The translations under genes were made by a program, and so were the position numbers. Below the pieces are notes generated by a model that was not told where the DNA came from, did not search any database, and saw only the letters and a list, made by a program, of their open reading frames with translations. From NCBI GenBank assembly GCA_023055505.1, contig JALIRH010000010.1, positions 5,023,501 through 5,087,500 on the forward strand: a stretch of 64,000 bases of DNA, read 5' to 3'. The stretch is from Callipepla californica brunnescens (Eukaryota; Chordata; Aves; Galliformes; Odontophoridae). Positions 1 to 13,100 of this stretch are shown piece after piece. Every line of letters begins with the position of its first letter. Position 1 is the stretch's first letter.

Positions 1-816
1 ACTTTTCCAACCAGACAGATCCCTACCCTTCAGTGTAGACTACCAGAATTTCTGCCACCCCCAGGAAAGCTTTTAAAAATAACTTAAATTTGCATCTATT
101 CAAATTCACCTATTCCTCTGAAAAATCACTGCAGTAATCAGACTATACTCATCTGGTTCTTTCAAAAAAGCAGTTCTCTTGCAGATTTCTTCTCTTCTGC
201 TGTGGCAGAAAGATGTCTGTAAAATAATTACTCTCATGGTCTGTGCCTCTGTGGGATCTTCTGAAGGGAAGGCATCCTACATGGATTCATCTATGTGTAA
301 GGAACCTGTAATAGGATACTCTACCCAAAGGATCCTGTTACAGATGCAGAATGTCAGATCCTCTTTTCTCTTTTAAATTCTAATTAATGGAGGCAGTGTA
401 GCAGATAGAAGACTTGACATTGTTTAACTATGATCTCACTTTCAAGTGCATGGGAGGTGAGTCTTCTTTTTCTTAAAGGAGTCTTTTACCCCTGTTAGAG
501 GATCATGAGCTAAGATATGAGGACCAGATGTTCAAAGAATGGGAGTGCTCATTAGCTCTTAGTGCATCTAGAGAACACAAAGGCCAGCTGCATAGCCATA
601 ACTCCTCCCTTTTTCCTCCTGTTTATTCTCATTTTGTTTATGCTATTCCCTGAAATATGTCATCCTACTTTCTCTAAAATAGTGTTTGCTTTCTTAACCT
701 GATTTGGTGCACGTCATTGAAATGGTGAATAGTAGTCACAGCACTAATAAGGGCGTGGCTTTGTATCTAAGTTGAAAGACTTCCCCTAAAATTCCATTAT
801 TTTGTTATTATTTTAG
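1..816 (+). other. LRP2 intron (3' part)
   Basis: This is AT-rich sequence upstream of the first visible exon. I see no coding exon or repeat in it. It ends in a T-rich tract and TTTTAG, the acceptor for the exon at 817. Confidence 0.8.
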
Positions 817-1106
817 GCAAAAAATTGAGCGATGCACTCTTACTGGTACAAACCGTGAAGTAATTGTTAGTACTGCTCTGCATCCATTTGCAATGACATT
901 GTTTGATCAGCACATATATTGGACAGATTGGAACACACGAAGCATTTACCGAGCTAATAAATATGATGGTTCAGATCAAATTGTAATGATCATGAATCTT
1001 CCACAAAGACCAATGGATATTCACGTCTGGGCAAAAAGTAAACAGCAGCAGTGTACCAACCCTTGTAACCAGTTCAATGGTGGTTGCAGTCACATTTGTG
1101 CACCAG
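817..1106 (+). CDS. LRP2: LRP2 exon: propeller end and EGF start
   Basis: The frame starts with one base completing a split codon, then QKIER. It holds one YWTD blade (IYWTDWNTR), the NKYDGSDQ segment, and the first part of an EGF module ([14 protein letters not shown]). The donor is CAG|GTAAGC. The KIER segment is followed by Cys where mammalian megalin, as I recall it, has Ser. Confidence 0.95.
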
Positions 1107-4100
1107 GTAAGCAACTATGCTTAATGACTCTAAGCTGTTAGTGTTACCTATATTAGAAATCATAATGTAAGAAATTTAAGTTGCATTGAGACATCTGAAA
1201 TACTCCTTACTATTAACTTAATAATTATTTTACTTATATAAGGCAATCAAGATGATTGCCATTCAAGATCATGGTACTTTGCCAACAGACTTGACAATCT
1301 TTGTTGAGAATCTTCACAAATAAAAGTCATGTGTTTCTCTGATATAAAACCAAAACATTTTTTTCTAAGATTTTTAGTTCTGTTTCCTCTGAGGCAGGAT
1401 GTGAGATGAGCTCAGCAGCATATATTAATAATGTAGGTAGTTGTAATATTAACCGATATGTACTTTTAATATACAAGTTCCTAAACAATATACATTGATA
1501 CAACATATACTGAATAGATACTTCTTATCACATTTTGAAAGATAGGGCCTCAGTTGGTGTAGCTCTGATATTTGGAAGCATCAGAAACCATTTTGCAGCC
1601 GCCAATAAATTATTTGCACAGTAAGATGTTATATTATGGTTTTCCAAGTTCTGATCTCAGTTTCTGTAGGGAACTCTAACTCCCTTGAGTTTCAGTGGGT
1701 TTGCATATGCTTAACTGGGATAAAAATCTGGCTAAATAGCCACATTTTTATCTAAGCAGATAGTTATACGGATTTCATTGCATTTCATTTTCATTACATT
1801 TAGGGCTGTGAACAGTTTTAACAAAACCCTTTATAAAACATCGATATTAATTGTCAAATATGAATGTAGGTCCAGCTGGTGCAGAATGTCAGTGCCCATC
1901 TGAAGGTCGCTGGTATTTAGCCAATAATAACAAGCACTGCATTGTGGATAATGGTACCAGGTGTGATACTGGTTTCTTCACCTGCCTGAATGGACACTGC
2001 ATCTCAGAGCGATGGAAATGTGACAACGACAATGACTGTGGTGATGGCAGCGATGAATTGGAGAGTGTGTGTGGTAAGCATTTAAAATAACTTTGTGTTA
2101 GTGTGATGCAACCTCTGTCCTGGCTGTGTGATGCTTTCTATTGCCTGTATGGCTGTTTGACTGTAGATCCTGTAGCTGTAGTTTGGAAATTATCTGTGGC
2201 TTGCTTGCTTATAGACTTCGTTATGCATCTTTAGATTGGATTCTGTAGCAAATTAGTTGACATTTCAGAAGTGCTATGGTATTTATATCACGTATACCAA
2301 ATTTCTCCTTTGTTTAATTCAAATATATATTTTACTTTTCATGCAGTACGTTTCGCAGCTGTCTTTGCCCTGGCAGGTAAAACCATTGTGTTTTGATTTG
2401 CTACTTTGTCAGAGAACTTAGTTTGTTTTATCCATGTATTTTATTCTTTGTTAATTTTTTTTTAATTATTTTTTATTTGTTCAGCTTTCCATACTTGTCA
2501 GCCAACAGCTTTTACCTGTGGTAATGGGCGATGTGTGCCCTATCATTACCGTTGTGATCATTACAACGACTGTGGAGACAATAGCGATGAGGTTGGCTGC
2601 TTATTCCGAACTTGTGACTCCCACACAGAATTTACTTGCAATAATGGAAGATGTATATCTCTTCAGTACGTCTGCAATGGAGTAAACAACTGTTACGATA
2701 ATGGCACATCAGATGAGAGAAATTGCCGTAAGTTCCTCCAAATTACTAAGTACGTATTTGAGGCTGATTCTTTAGACCAAAGAAGAGGCAAATCTCTTCG
2801 AGTGTGAAGAATTATGACAAAGGCAGAAAAAAAGAATAAAAGGTTTTTTATTTACATTACATATTCTGGTTTGTGTTATTTTGAAGCAAACTGATCCTTG
2901 AAAGATATTCTTGAGTACCCTGAGATCTTCCTTAATAACTATTGCTTTAATCTGCCTTGACCCAGCAAATTCTATTAAGAGTGCTTAATGTTAGCTATTG
3001 TGAGTAATCCCATTGACTTGAAGAAGATTATTTGAGATAAATTGGATGCAGAACCTATATTTATGCAAAATTCGTGTGGAATTTGACAGTGGATTTTTGC
3101 TGTATACTTTGCTGCACGCTATGTTAAGACACTGGATTTATTTATTAGGAATATATATGAGACTCTTATACAAGTATGATTTATATTTATTCTGTTTAAA
3201 ATTATATTCCTTATACTTTTCAAAAAGTTATGGGTTTTTTTTCCATAAAATACAAATTGCGATCAGCTCATTGTTAACTACTAATGCAGTTAGTCAAACT
3301 AGTCATTTTTTTGCAGTAAGATTGTTAGATTATTTTAGACAAGTAAGTTGATTTAAAAATAGAAGAAAATTGTTTTAACACTGTTTTCTTGAAATATATT
3401 ATTTGTGACTTGTTCTTTTTAGTTCTAAGTGAAATGCAAATGTTTGAAATTCCCAGTCTGTTAGTCATTTGTAGTTGGTGTGGTGATTCACACAGTACCA
3501 GCTGGTTGCAAATGCAAGCTTTACGTTGTGAGTGCTTGTCAGTTTACATTCCCTCACCTCTGAGTATTAGCATGTATTCCTTTGATCATGTTTTTGACAG
3601 CACTTTTCCCAGTAAAAGCAATGGCCTCATTGTTTCCATATAGAATGAGTGGTATGATTGCAATTTAGCATTTGAGCAGAAATGAGAGGAAAATAGTGTG
3701 TGTTATTTACACCTTTTTGCCTTTTCCAAGGAAAGCTGTTTTTATCCTCTGTTGAAGAGGAAAATGGCAGTGTACTTTGCTTTTGAGTTGGTATTGTTTT
3801 GAGTGGGGGGAGTACATCTGCAGCTGTCTCAGCTCTGGGAATTTTTAAATCTAGTTCAGCCTCTTAGAAGCCATTTGGCCACTTCTGGGTGAAAGTGATA
3901 ATGGATCACTGACAATCTTTTGTCTGAAAAATATCTGACAAAATGTGCTCTGTATTGGTCGAAGTCCCAGATCAGTCTTTTAAACAGTATTATGTATGTA
4001 TGTTTCAATGAAATGTTTTTGCCCTATTTTTAAAGCGGAGCGCACTTGTCAGTCTGGTTTTACCAAATGTCAAAGCACAAACATCTGCATTCCTCGAACC

Positions 4101-7100
4101 TATTTATGTGATGGTGACAACGATTGTGGAGATATGAGTGACGAAAGCCCTACTCATTGTGGTAAGCTGATAGGGCATTTAACCTCCTTGCACTTTATTA
4201 ATTTATTCCAGTGCTCCTTTTGTCATAACTGCAGCTATTCTCAAAATCTACTCTTTTGTAATATTGAAGAGTTAAAAGATACGTTGTATTATTTGCTCTT
4301 GTTCATCTAACATGCTTAAAATTTTTTTAGACTTTTTGCGCAGTTTTTAGGCAGTTTTTGAGGGATCATTTCTTTTGCCTACTCTGCTCTGTATCATTTG
4401 TTTATTTATTTTTTTACAAAGTAACTGGCACTTCAGCATTATGGTGAATTGACTTTTTTTTGACTTTTTTTCCACAACTTTATTATTAGAATATTTTCCT
4501 TCTAATCAAATGAAATGATACGTACTGTTAAATGTAATTTGTTTTAGTTCTTTCGTGCAGTTATTTATGCCTTAGCAAAGGATTCGGTTAATTGTTGACT
4601 CCAACTTTTGTACAGAAATGTGTAATTTTTTGTCAGCATCAATACAGAACAGAATATTTTTGCATTAAATAGTAGGTAGCACTTTTCTCATTTAAAAGGT
4701 TGTGGATCTGTTTCTAAAATACAATGGACATTTCAGACAATGATTTTTTTTAATGTTGTTTGAGTGGATTATGTTTGCTTTTCCTAGTTTCCCTAAAGTT
4801 ACAAGCCTCAAATTACCCATACCACAATTTTTTTACTCAAAAGATGTCCCCTTTTATGCATGGAACTCTACCTGACAAAAAAAAAAAAAAAAAAAAAAAA
4901 GGTGGGTAAGTGTATAGACGTAATGACCCATGTAGTTCTCATGAAAGGTATACTCCTTCCCTTCTTGTGTTTTATGTCCCATCTTTCCCAGCATATTTTT
5001 TTTCTCTTTTGCCGTCTGTAATGTTTTTGCATAACACAGACTCAAAAACAACTTAAAATGAGTTGAAAAGGTAACAGGAAGAAAGAAGTCATAGTTTTTT
5101 TTTTTTTTTTCCTTTCAGTCTCAATGACTTGCACAAACAACGAGTTTCGTTGTACGTCGGGACGCTGTATTCCTGCTCATTGGTACTGTGATCAAGGAAT
5201 AGACTGTGCTGATGGCTCTGATGAACCTGCCTCTTGTGGTAAGCCTACATTCAGAAGATACATACAAATGACAAGATGGTTTATGGAAAACCTATAGTTC
5301 CTCTTAGAGGTAACTGATTGAATCTAGACTAGATCACAAATAAATATCTTTTGAAGCTTATTTGCTGATTCTAATGTGAGTCACTGAGTAACTAGAGTCA
5401 GTAAACAAACTTTAAGCTGTGTGTTATGAAAACTTTTAATAGCCAAAATTGATGCTTCTTTATTTATAAACTCCTCTCTTTAAGACTCTGGAGGTGGTGA
5501 ATCAAGTGATGAGAGTTAGCAAGTATTTTGTCATGTCGCTGTTTTGGATGTAAGACCAGATATCATGCTTTACAGGGAGTATGTGCTCAGTATTTAATTT
5601 GAGGAAAAAGTGAATGTGGGATATGGAGGAATATTTTTTTACTAGTATGCAGAACGATACTGTAGAACTGCAGTAGGCAAATCCTCTACACAGTGTAGGA
5701 ACTGTCGGTAGTAAGCATGGGGAGGTGGAAAGAAGATGAAAAGGAGTAATCTCTAGGGAGAAAAAAAGAGGGACTGACTGAAGTATCTGAGAACTAACAT
5801 GACAGCACAGTCATTACTGTCATTGTAAAAGGTGACATAACACAATGCCTCTATGATTTAAGTAGGATTGGTAGCTCACTTTGCACATTTCTGGAGCTGC
5901 ACCTCAAGCTTAAGAAAATGTCTTGCATCTTATGCCAACTTCAGATCCTCATTACATAAATAATATAAAAGAAAGTAGGGTCATTGTGTGCTGACTGCTG
6001 TGTTCATGTTGTATTTGATGCTGCTTTCACATTTAAGTCTTCTGCTCTCAGGTTTCTAAAGCTGGGTGCCTTTGAGGTATGAAAAGATTAGCAGGCTGAT
6101 AATCTAAACAGTACAGTATTTGTAGAGATTGCCAATATAATTGACCAGAGGGGAACTCTGAGTTCTTAACAGTGCATCTACTTAAGCTTTTTACTTAACA
6201 TTTTGAATTTCATGGTCATAGGATTTTCACTAAAGCACCTCTTTCTGGAGATCATTGTTGCCTGTGCAAGTTAGCTTAACAAGCAGAGTGATTCTGTTCA
6301 TTTTTTAAGAGCCTCATGTGCGGACTTGTTCAAGCGACCAGTTCAGATGTGATGATGGCAGATGTATCCCAGCAACATGGATCTGTGATGGTGATAATGA
6401 CTGTGGGGATATGAGTGATGAGGATCAAAGACACAGTTGTGGTAGGTGTCTGGTATTACTTTATTCAACAGGCATTTTCCATGATGAAAAGCAAAAGAAA
6501 CACAGAAAAAACAAAGTGAAACAAGAAAAAAAAACACCTTACCATTTGTTGTATCTATAAAGATGCACTTTAAGCATGAGGTACGTTCTTCCTGTACCTT
6601 CCATTTTCATTATGTTAAATTAAAATTGTTTATTGGTTTAAAAAAGAAAGAAAAATGTACAAATTTTGAGTACTTTTCTTTGAATTGTCGAGTTTGAAGT
6701 GATATAGTGTTTGCATGATTTGGGCAGCAACTTCAGCAGAGACACTCCTGAATCATCACACGCTACATCTTTGCATATTAATATCCACATAGTTTTGGCA
6801 TAATTTCTTTACAAATAAATGAGCAAAATAACCCTTGGCTGTTCAGAGGATGAAAAAAGAGACAAAATCAGGCAAACCTGGTCCCACTCCATGAATCCAT
6901 TAACAACAGCTGGATACACTTGCAGTTCTTGCACTATTTAATTTAAGTGGTTCTCCATCTCTGTGATCCTTGGAGTACTGAATACTTTGAAGAAAGTGGG
7001 AGCTGGACAGCCTAAGCCTAATATGTGCTCAGCGGCCAGAAATTCTGGCCAGATATGTGGAAAACACATACTTAGTATCCAGCAAGATTCGGAGTTCTGC

Positions 7101-10100
7101 AAGTGCCACTATTGGGTAGGCAGTTCCAAAGTGTTTTGGCTCTTATCCTCAATGAAGAGCAGTGTCCAGTTGAGAACTGATTGGAATAAGTATGAGTTTC
7201 GTATATGGAAGTGCTGTGATACCTATTTCTGCAAGTGGAGAAGAGCATGGCTCTATTGTGGGTTAAGTTTTGTTATCCAGGCTGTGTGGTGGGAGGGATG
7301 TTTTACCTATGGAGAGCAACTTGCTGACCTGGTGAATATGCTCTCTGTTAGCAAACCGCAGCTGCACAGCTGCAGAGTTCACATGTGCCAACAATCGCCC
7401 CCCGCTCCGGAGGTGCATTCCTCGGGCATGGATCTGTGATGGTGACGCTGACTGCAGTGATGCACTTGATGAACACCAGAACTGCACACGAAGATCTTGC
7501 ACAGAAAATGAGTTTACTTGTAATAATGGTTTATGCATCCGAAGCGCATACAGGTTTGTAACTACCATTTATTTACCACACATTCATGCATGAGTTTTTA
7601 CCCAAAAATGACTGGGAGTCCTTCGTGTTAATATTCCCCGTTCTCATCATTGGTATTTAATTTTTTTTTTCTGTACCTAATAGCCTCTCATGAGGTGATT
7701 CTGTTCAGCTTGTAGTGTATACAGAGAATACAAGCTGGACTCACTAGATCAGGCTCTATGTAACACGTCCCTGTTTTCTAAAAGTCTCTTCTATTGAAGC
7801 CAATAATATGTGACCTCCTTTAGAAATCAAGAGAGTGGATCTAGCAGTGGAGGTGGTGACTGCCTTCTTGTATTTGAAAAAAGTGTTCATTGTTCTTCAG
7901 ATGTGACAGACGGAATGACTGTGGTGACAGCAGTGATGAAAGGAGTTGCATCTATGAACCATGTCAGCAGCACCAGTTTACTTGTCAGAATGGGCGCTGC
8001 ATTGCCAAGGCCTACCTCTGTGATGGAGATAATGATTGTGGTGATGAGTCTGACGAGCTGGAGCACCTCTGTAGTACACCAGAAGCAACATGCTCTCCCC
8101 ATCATTTTAAATGTGACAATGGAAACTGCATTGAGATGGCTAAAGTCTGTAATCGGTTGGATGATTGCTTAGATAATAGTGATGAAAAAGGATGTGGTAT
8201 GTTTAGGTTTATTTGGACTATCTTAATCTATTTAATGCATTGGCAGATTCATCAGAAAAACCATCTTCAGATAATTTCATATTTACAGTCATATCTATTA
8301 TGTGGTGGTGGAGAAATGGGTACATTTAGTTTTTTTTCTTAATTAAATCATATCAACTATATACTGTCTTGACAAGCCATGGAAGTTAGCTAATTATATA
8401 AACTGTAAATATAGTTTGTAAATTGTTTCATTATTGCCCTTAAGTTTCCAAAATCCACCATTGGTTTGTGTACCTTTTGTGCTCGGTGGGTTTGGCAACA
8501 GACTTCAAAAGAGCTGTAGGAGTTTTTTTTTGTATTGAGACACTTTTCCTTACACTTTTATAACAGCCAGCCCAGATTTGTATTCAGTATTTACAGGGGA
8601 AGGCAGGGAGAGAGAGAGAGATAGAAAGAATACATTGGAAAATCACTGCACTATATTCTCTGCAAGTCAACTGCTTGAGTAGAGCTTCCTTTCCTTCCCT
8701 AGGTATAAATGAATGCAGTGACCCTTCAATCAGTGGATGTGATCATGACTGCACAGACACCCAAACAAGTTTCTACTGTTCTTGTCATCCTGGATACAAA
8801 CTAATGTCAGATAAACGAACTTGTGATGATATTGATGAGTGCAATGAAACTCCATCAGTATGTAGCCAGATTTGTGAGAACACAGCTGGCTCCTACATCT
8901 GTAAGTGTGCCCCAGGCTATATCCGGGAGCCTGACGGAAAAAGTTGCCGACAAAATAGTAATATCTCCCCATACCTTATTTTTAGCAATCGTTACTATCT
9001 GAGAAATCTCACAGCAGATGGCCAGTCTTACTCTCTCATTTTGCAAGGACTAAGAAATGTGGTGGCACTGGACTTTGACAGGGTGGAAAAAAGGTTGTAC
9101 TGGATTGATGTGGGGAGGAAGGTCATTGAACGAATGTTCCTAAATGGAACAAATAAGGAGGCTGTGATAAGTGATGATGTGCCGAATGGGGAAGGTATCG
9201 CTGTTGACTGGGTTGGCAGGTAAGAAAACACATTTTCTGTCTTTCTGAACTACTAAGGAAATATGAAGGAGTTTGCCTTAAGATTTTTTTCCTAGTTTAT
9301 GCAAAAAAAAGAGCACTGAATTAATTTGGATTATGGATGCAGTATTATACAGCTGCTCTGGAGAGTTTATGGGCTCATAGTACTTTGCATGGCGCTTTTG
9401 TTTAATTGATCCTCAGATAATTTTTACCAAGGTTATATCAGAATTGATCTCTCATCAGTAATAAAGTAGTGCATATGACTCATGTGAGAAGCACGTTAGG
9501 AAACTGTTAATGAACAAATGAGCTGAGCAGGCAGCTGGGAAATTGCATGTTCCCAAGGGTGGGGATTCTGAGCTTCTGCTGGTAGTTGCTGTTATTTGCA
9601 GTTGCTAGTAAAGGAATAAAGGAATTGAAGCTTCACTCTTAGCATACACAATATGCTATAAGTGATTACTAGATTCCAGTGAAGAAGTAATAATAAACAT
9701 TAATGAATTTAAGTTCCTATACTGAAATGAAGAGTGTGGTTTTGTGCTCTTGAAAAATACATCATTTTCTGATGCTAAAACTATACATTGACATAATTTG
9801 CTAAAGGCAGACGTAAGGAAAAATTGGAAAGCACGTTGCATTGTGGTAATTTTTAATTGCCTGCCAAGTATCATAAAGTAGCTTGATTTATTTCCACAGA
9901 AACTGTTGTTATTTGGTGCCCTTTCTGACAGTGTTCTTTACTGTATTTCATCAGCTTTTGCTTTTTTTTTTTATTGCATTACTCTCAATATGAAATGTTC
10001 AAAGCTCTTCAGAATAATGAGTGATTGAAAGAGTCACAATTGGAACTTATGAAGTGTAATTTTATTGACGTATTCACAAGTTAGTTTTTTCACCACTTTG

Positions 10101-13100
10101 TCTCTGAAGCTAATGATAATTATGTTACTATCACTCCCAAATGCCAGTTGATCTGCAGTTTCAGTACAGGGTGATGATTGGGAGATATCATGAGCTACAG
10201 GTTGGGGAAGATTATCTTCTCACTTCTACCTCACCAGTGTACCACAGTACTATCAGAGTGGTATAAGCAGAGACTTAGGCTGTTTCTGGAGTGACCCTGT
10301 GCACACTGGAGCTGAAAAAGCATTGCAGGCAATTTCAAAGTTTCCTATCTTAATTCTAATTAATTGAATTAAATGCTTTATTTTGTTGCAGAGTTTCAAA
10401 AATCCGTGCTTCAGCTTGGATGTATTCTTAGATTACAGCTGTAGATAATTCCTAAGCAATGTAAAAGAAATGTTATAAAATTTGAGGTGAGATTTAGATA
10501 GGGTTTTCAAACTGTAATAGCTAACATTATTCAAAGGAGAACCTGCCAACTCCTTTACTTGTTTGATTGGAGCAGAGGTGACAGCCTGGAAGAGGTGAAC
10601 ACTTTACAGCTACAGTCACAATCCATTATACTGCTTGTGTGCTTCCCTGCGTCTCTTTGTCTGTTGGTAGGAGAGGAAGGAAAGAAAAGGTTGCTCAGTA
10701 ATTTATAGACAAATGGAATATTATTATTCAACTGGGCAACTGCAAGTTTGAATTTGGCACTAATGTTGCGGACACAAGTACAGAGGACTCAAAAGGGCAA
10801 ACTGAAGCATGCTGTACAAGAGATGTTAGTACAGCATGTATATTCTTCCTTTATCATGGATATATTGCTTCTATAAGAAAGAAAATGTGAAAATCAATGT
10901 GAAGTACAATAAAAAAAGTAAATTAACTCTAAAACATTTCAGAAAATTGTACTGGGTGGATGCCTACAAAGATTGCCTCTATGTCTCTGAACTTGATGGA
11001 AGATTCCGGAAAAAACTCGTGGATCGATGTGTGGATATCAACAACACTTACTGCTTTCAGTATCCTAGAGCAATTGTTGTTCATCCCAAATATGGGTATG
11101 ATGTTTCAAAAATGCTTTTCCTTTTAAATAGTTTTGCACTATTTTGGCTGTGTGCAGTTAGATTTGTGTGATATTAAATATTAGCTGGAGCTTAGGAAAA
11201 ACAGTGGCTTGCTTTTTATATCTTTATATGCTGTGCAGGCTGACATTAAAAGTGGAATTTGGTTGCATGTGAAAAAGGAAATTTTTAATGCAAAGCTATA
11301 AAGATTAATGGGTACCTGTGCAGCTTGATAGATGGTGTGGTACTGGTTGCATTGAAGATGACTGTGCTTGCATGCATCTACTTGTTTGCTGTGGTGATTA
11401 ATGTAACAAGTAAATGCATTAACCTTTTTCTTATCTTCCTTGGTATCTGAATTAATCCTGTTGCAAGAAATGCTGTCTTTGAGGTCTAGCTTCTAATATT
11501 TACTACAGTGTATTTTTAATATAAACCTAATTTGTCATTTTTATTTGAACAGACAGGTTTACTGGACAGACTGGGCAGATCGGGCCTATATTGGACGAGC
11601 AGGCATGGATGGCAAGGACAAGACGGTGATTATCTCTACGAAGTTAGAGTGGCCCAATGGACTCACCATAGATTACACCAACGACAAGCTCTACTGGGCA
11701 GATGCCCATCTAAACTACATTGAGTACGTATGCAGAGAAGAATAAAGCAACTGAGTAATTTGCTCATACCAGTTTTCAGTTGTAGCCTTTGTAAATGCTG
11801 TAATCACCATGCTTCTATCCACTGATGCTATAGGAAATCAAATTAAGGAAGTCTGGAGCATTAGGTGATATGAATGACACAGTAGCCTAGTTCATATATT
11901 TGCATTCTAGGTCCTGCTAGAAACATTCCAAAAGTTATTGAAAAACTCAGATAAAAAGAGTCACAATCTATGCTGGAATATGCAGGTTACCTATATCTAT
12001 ACCTTGTCTGAACCAAGGCAGAATTGAAATAAAATCACTATTTCTGGTGCCCTTCTGTATATGTATTTGTTGAGCTGTGGTGTCTACACTAGTTACACTA
12101 GTAAAACAGTACACAGATCATTAGAAGATGTCTGAAAATTTAATCTGTAATGGTATCCTCAGCTTTTACAGATGTTTCCATAGGTACAGTATGAAATTTC
12201 CTGTTGGCACATAGCTTTTTCCCATTCATTAATAAAAACCTATTAATCACAGAATCATAGAATTGTAGGGATTGGAAGGGACCTCCAGAGATCATGTAGT
12301 CTAAGCCCCCTGTCAAAGCATGCTCCCTAGGCCTAGATTAGTCTAAATAGTTTATTGCTAAAAAATTACCACTTAAAGGTCCATTGAAATCCATAAGTAG
12401 CACTCTGGTTCTTGTGATGGCATTGAAACTCTTCAAATCCTCTATATATTCATGTTTATATATGCATTTAGGGTTATACTTTCATCCGTCTTTTTTCTTT
12501 ACATTTTATTCTTCTGGAAGCCTTTTTTATACTGAAGTGTTTAAAGTGTCCTATTTAAAATAGATATTAATTACATTTATGTTTCTCTGTCTCTTATTTG
12601 TCTTGTGTTTCAGGATTTAACTCTGTATAGCAAGATCACAACAAAAATATAAAATTTTTTTAGGGATACCTGATCAGAGATGTCTCTAAATCAGAAGGGC
12701 ATATAAAATGTAGAGGCTTAGGAGGCCTTTTGCAATAAGTGTTCAGTTATTAGAAGTCTGGATGATCTAGGCAAGCCAGTCTCTTATGTGACAGGAGTAA
12801 TGTCTTGTAAAATGTTAAGTGTGCAAAATTTCATTGTATTAGCTGATATAATTCTATGGGAAGATTTTACATATTGGTGGATGTTCCCCTAATTCATTTG
12901 TTTTCCTAGAATAACCTGTTTTACTTCTCTGCTATCTTAGAATTGTTTTACTGAGGACAGTGCTCTATCATGGGACTAAAGGGACTGCAATTCCAGTGTT
13001 GCATGGTCCTTGTCACCAATGAAGTTCTAACATTAACGTATAAAAATGAAAAGATCTTGTAGCATTTATGTGAATGCTTTGTGAATTTTTCTTTATTTAG

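Noticed and set aside
6963..7439. Open frame of 158 codons on the + strand
   Set aside because: It runs through intron into the LRP2 exon at 7352-7553 in a different frame from the LA repeats and shows no family resemblance. The exon is explained by LRP2.
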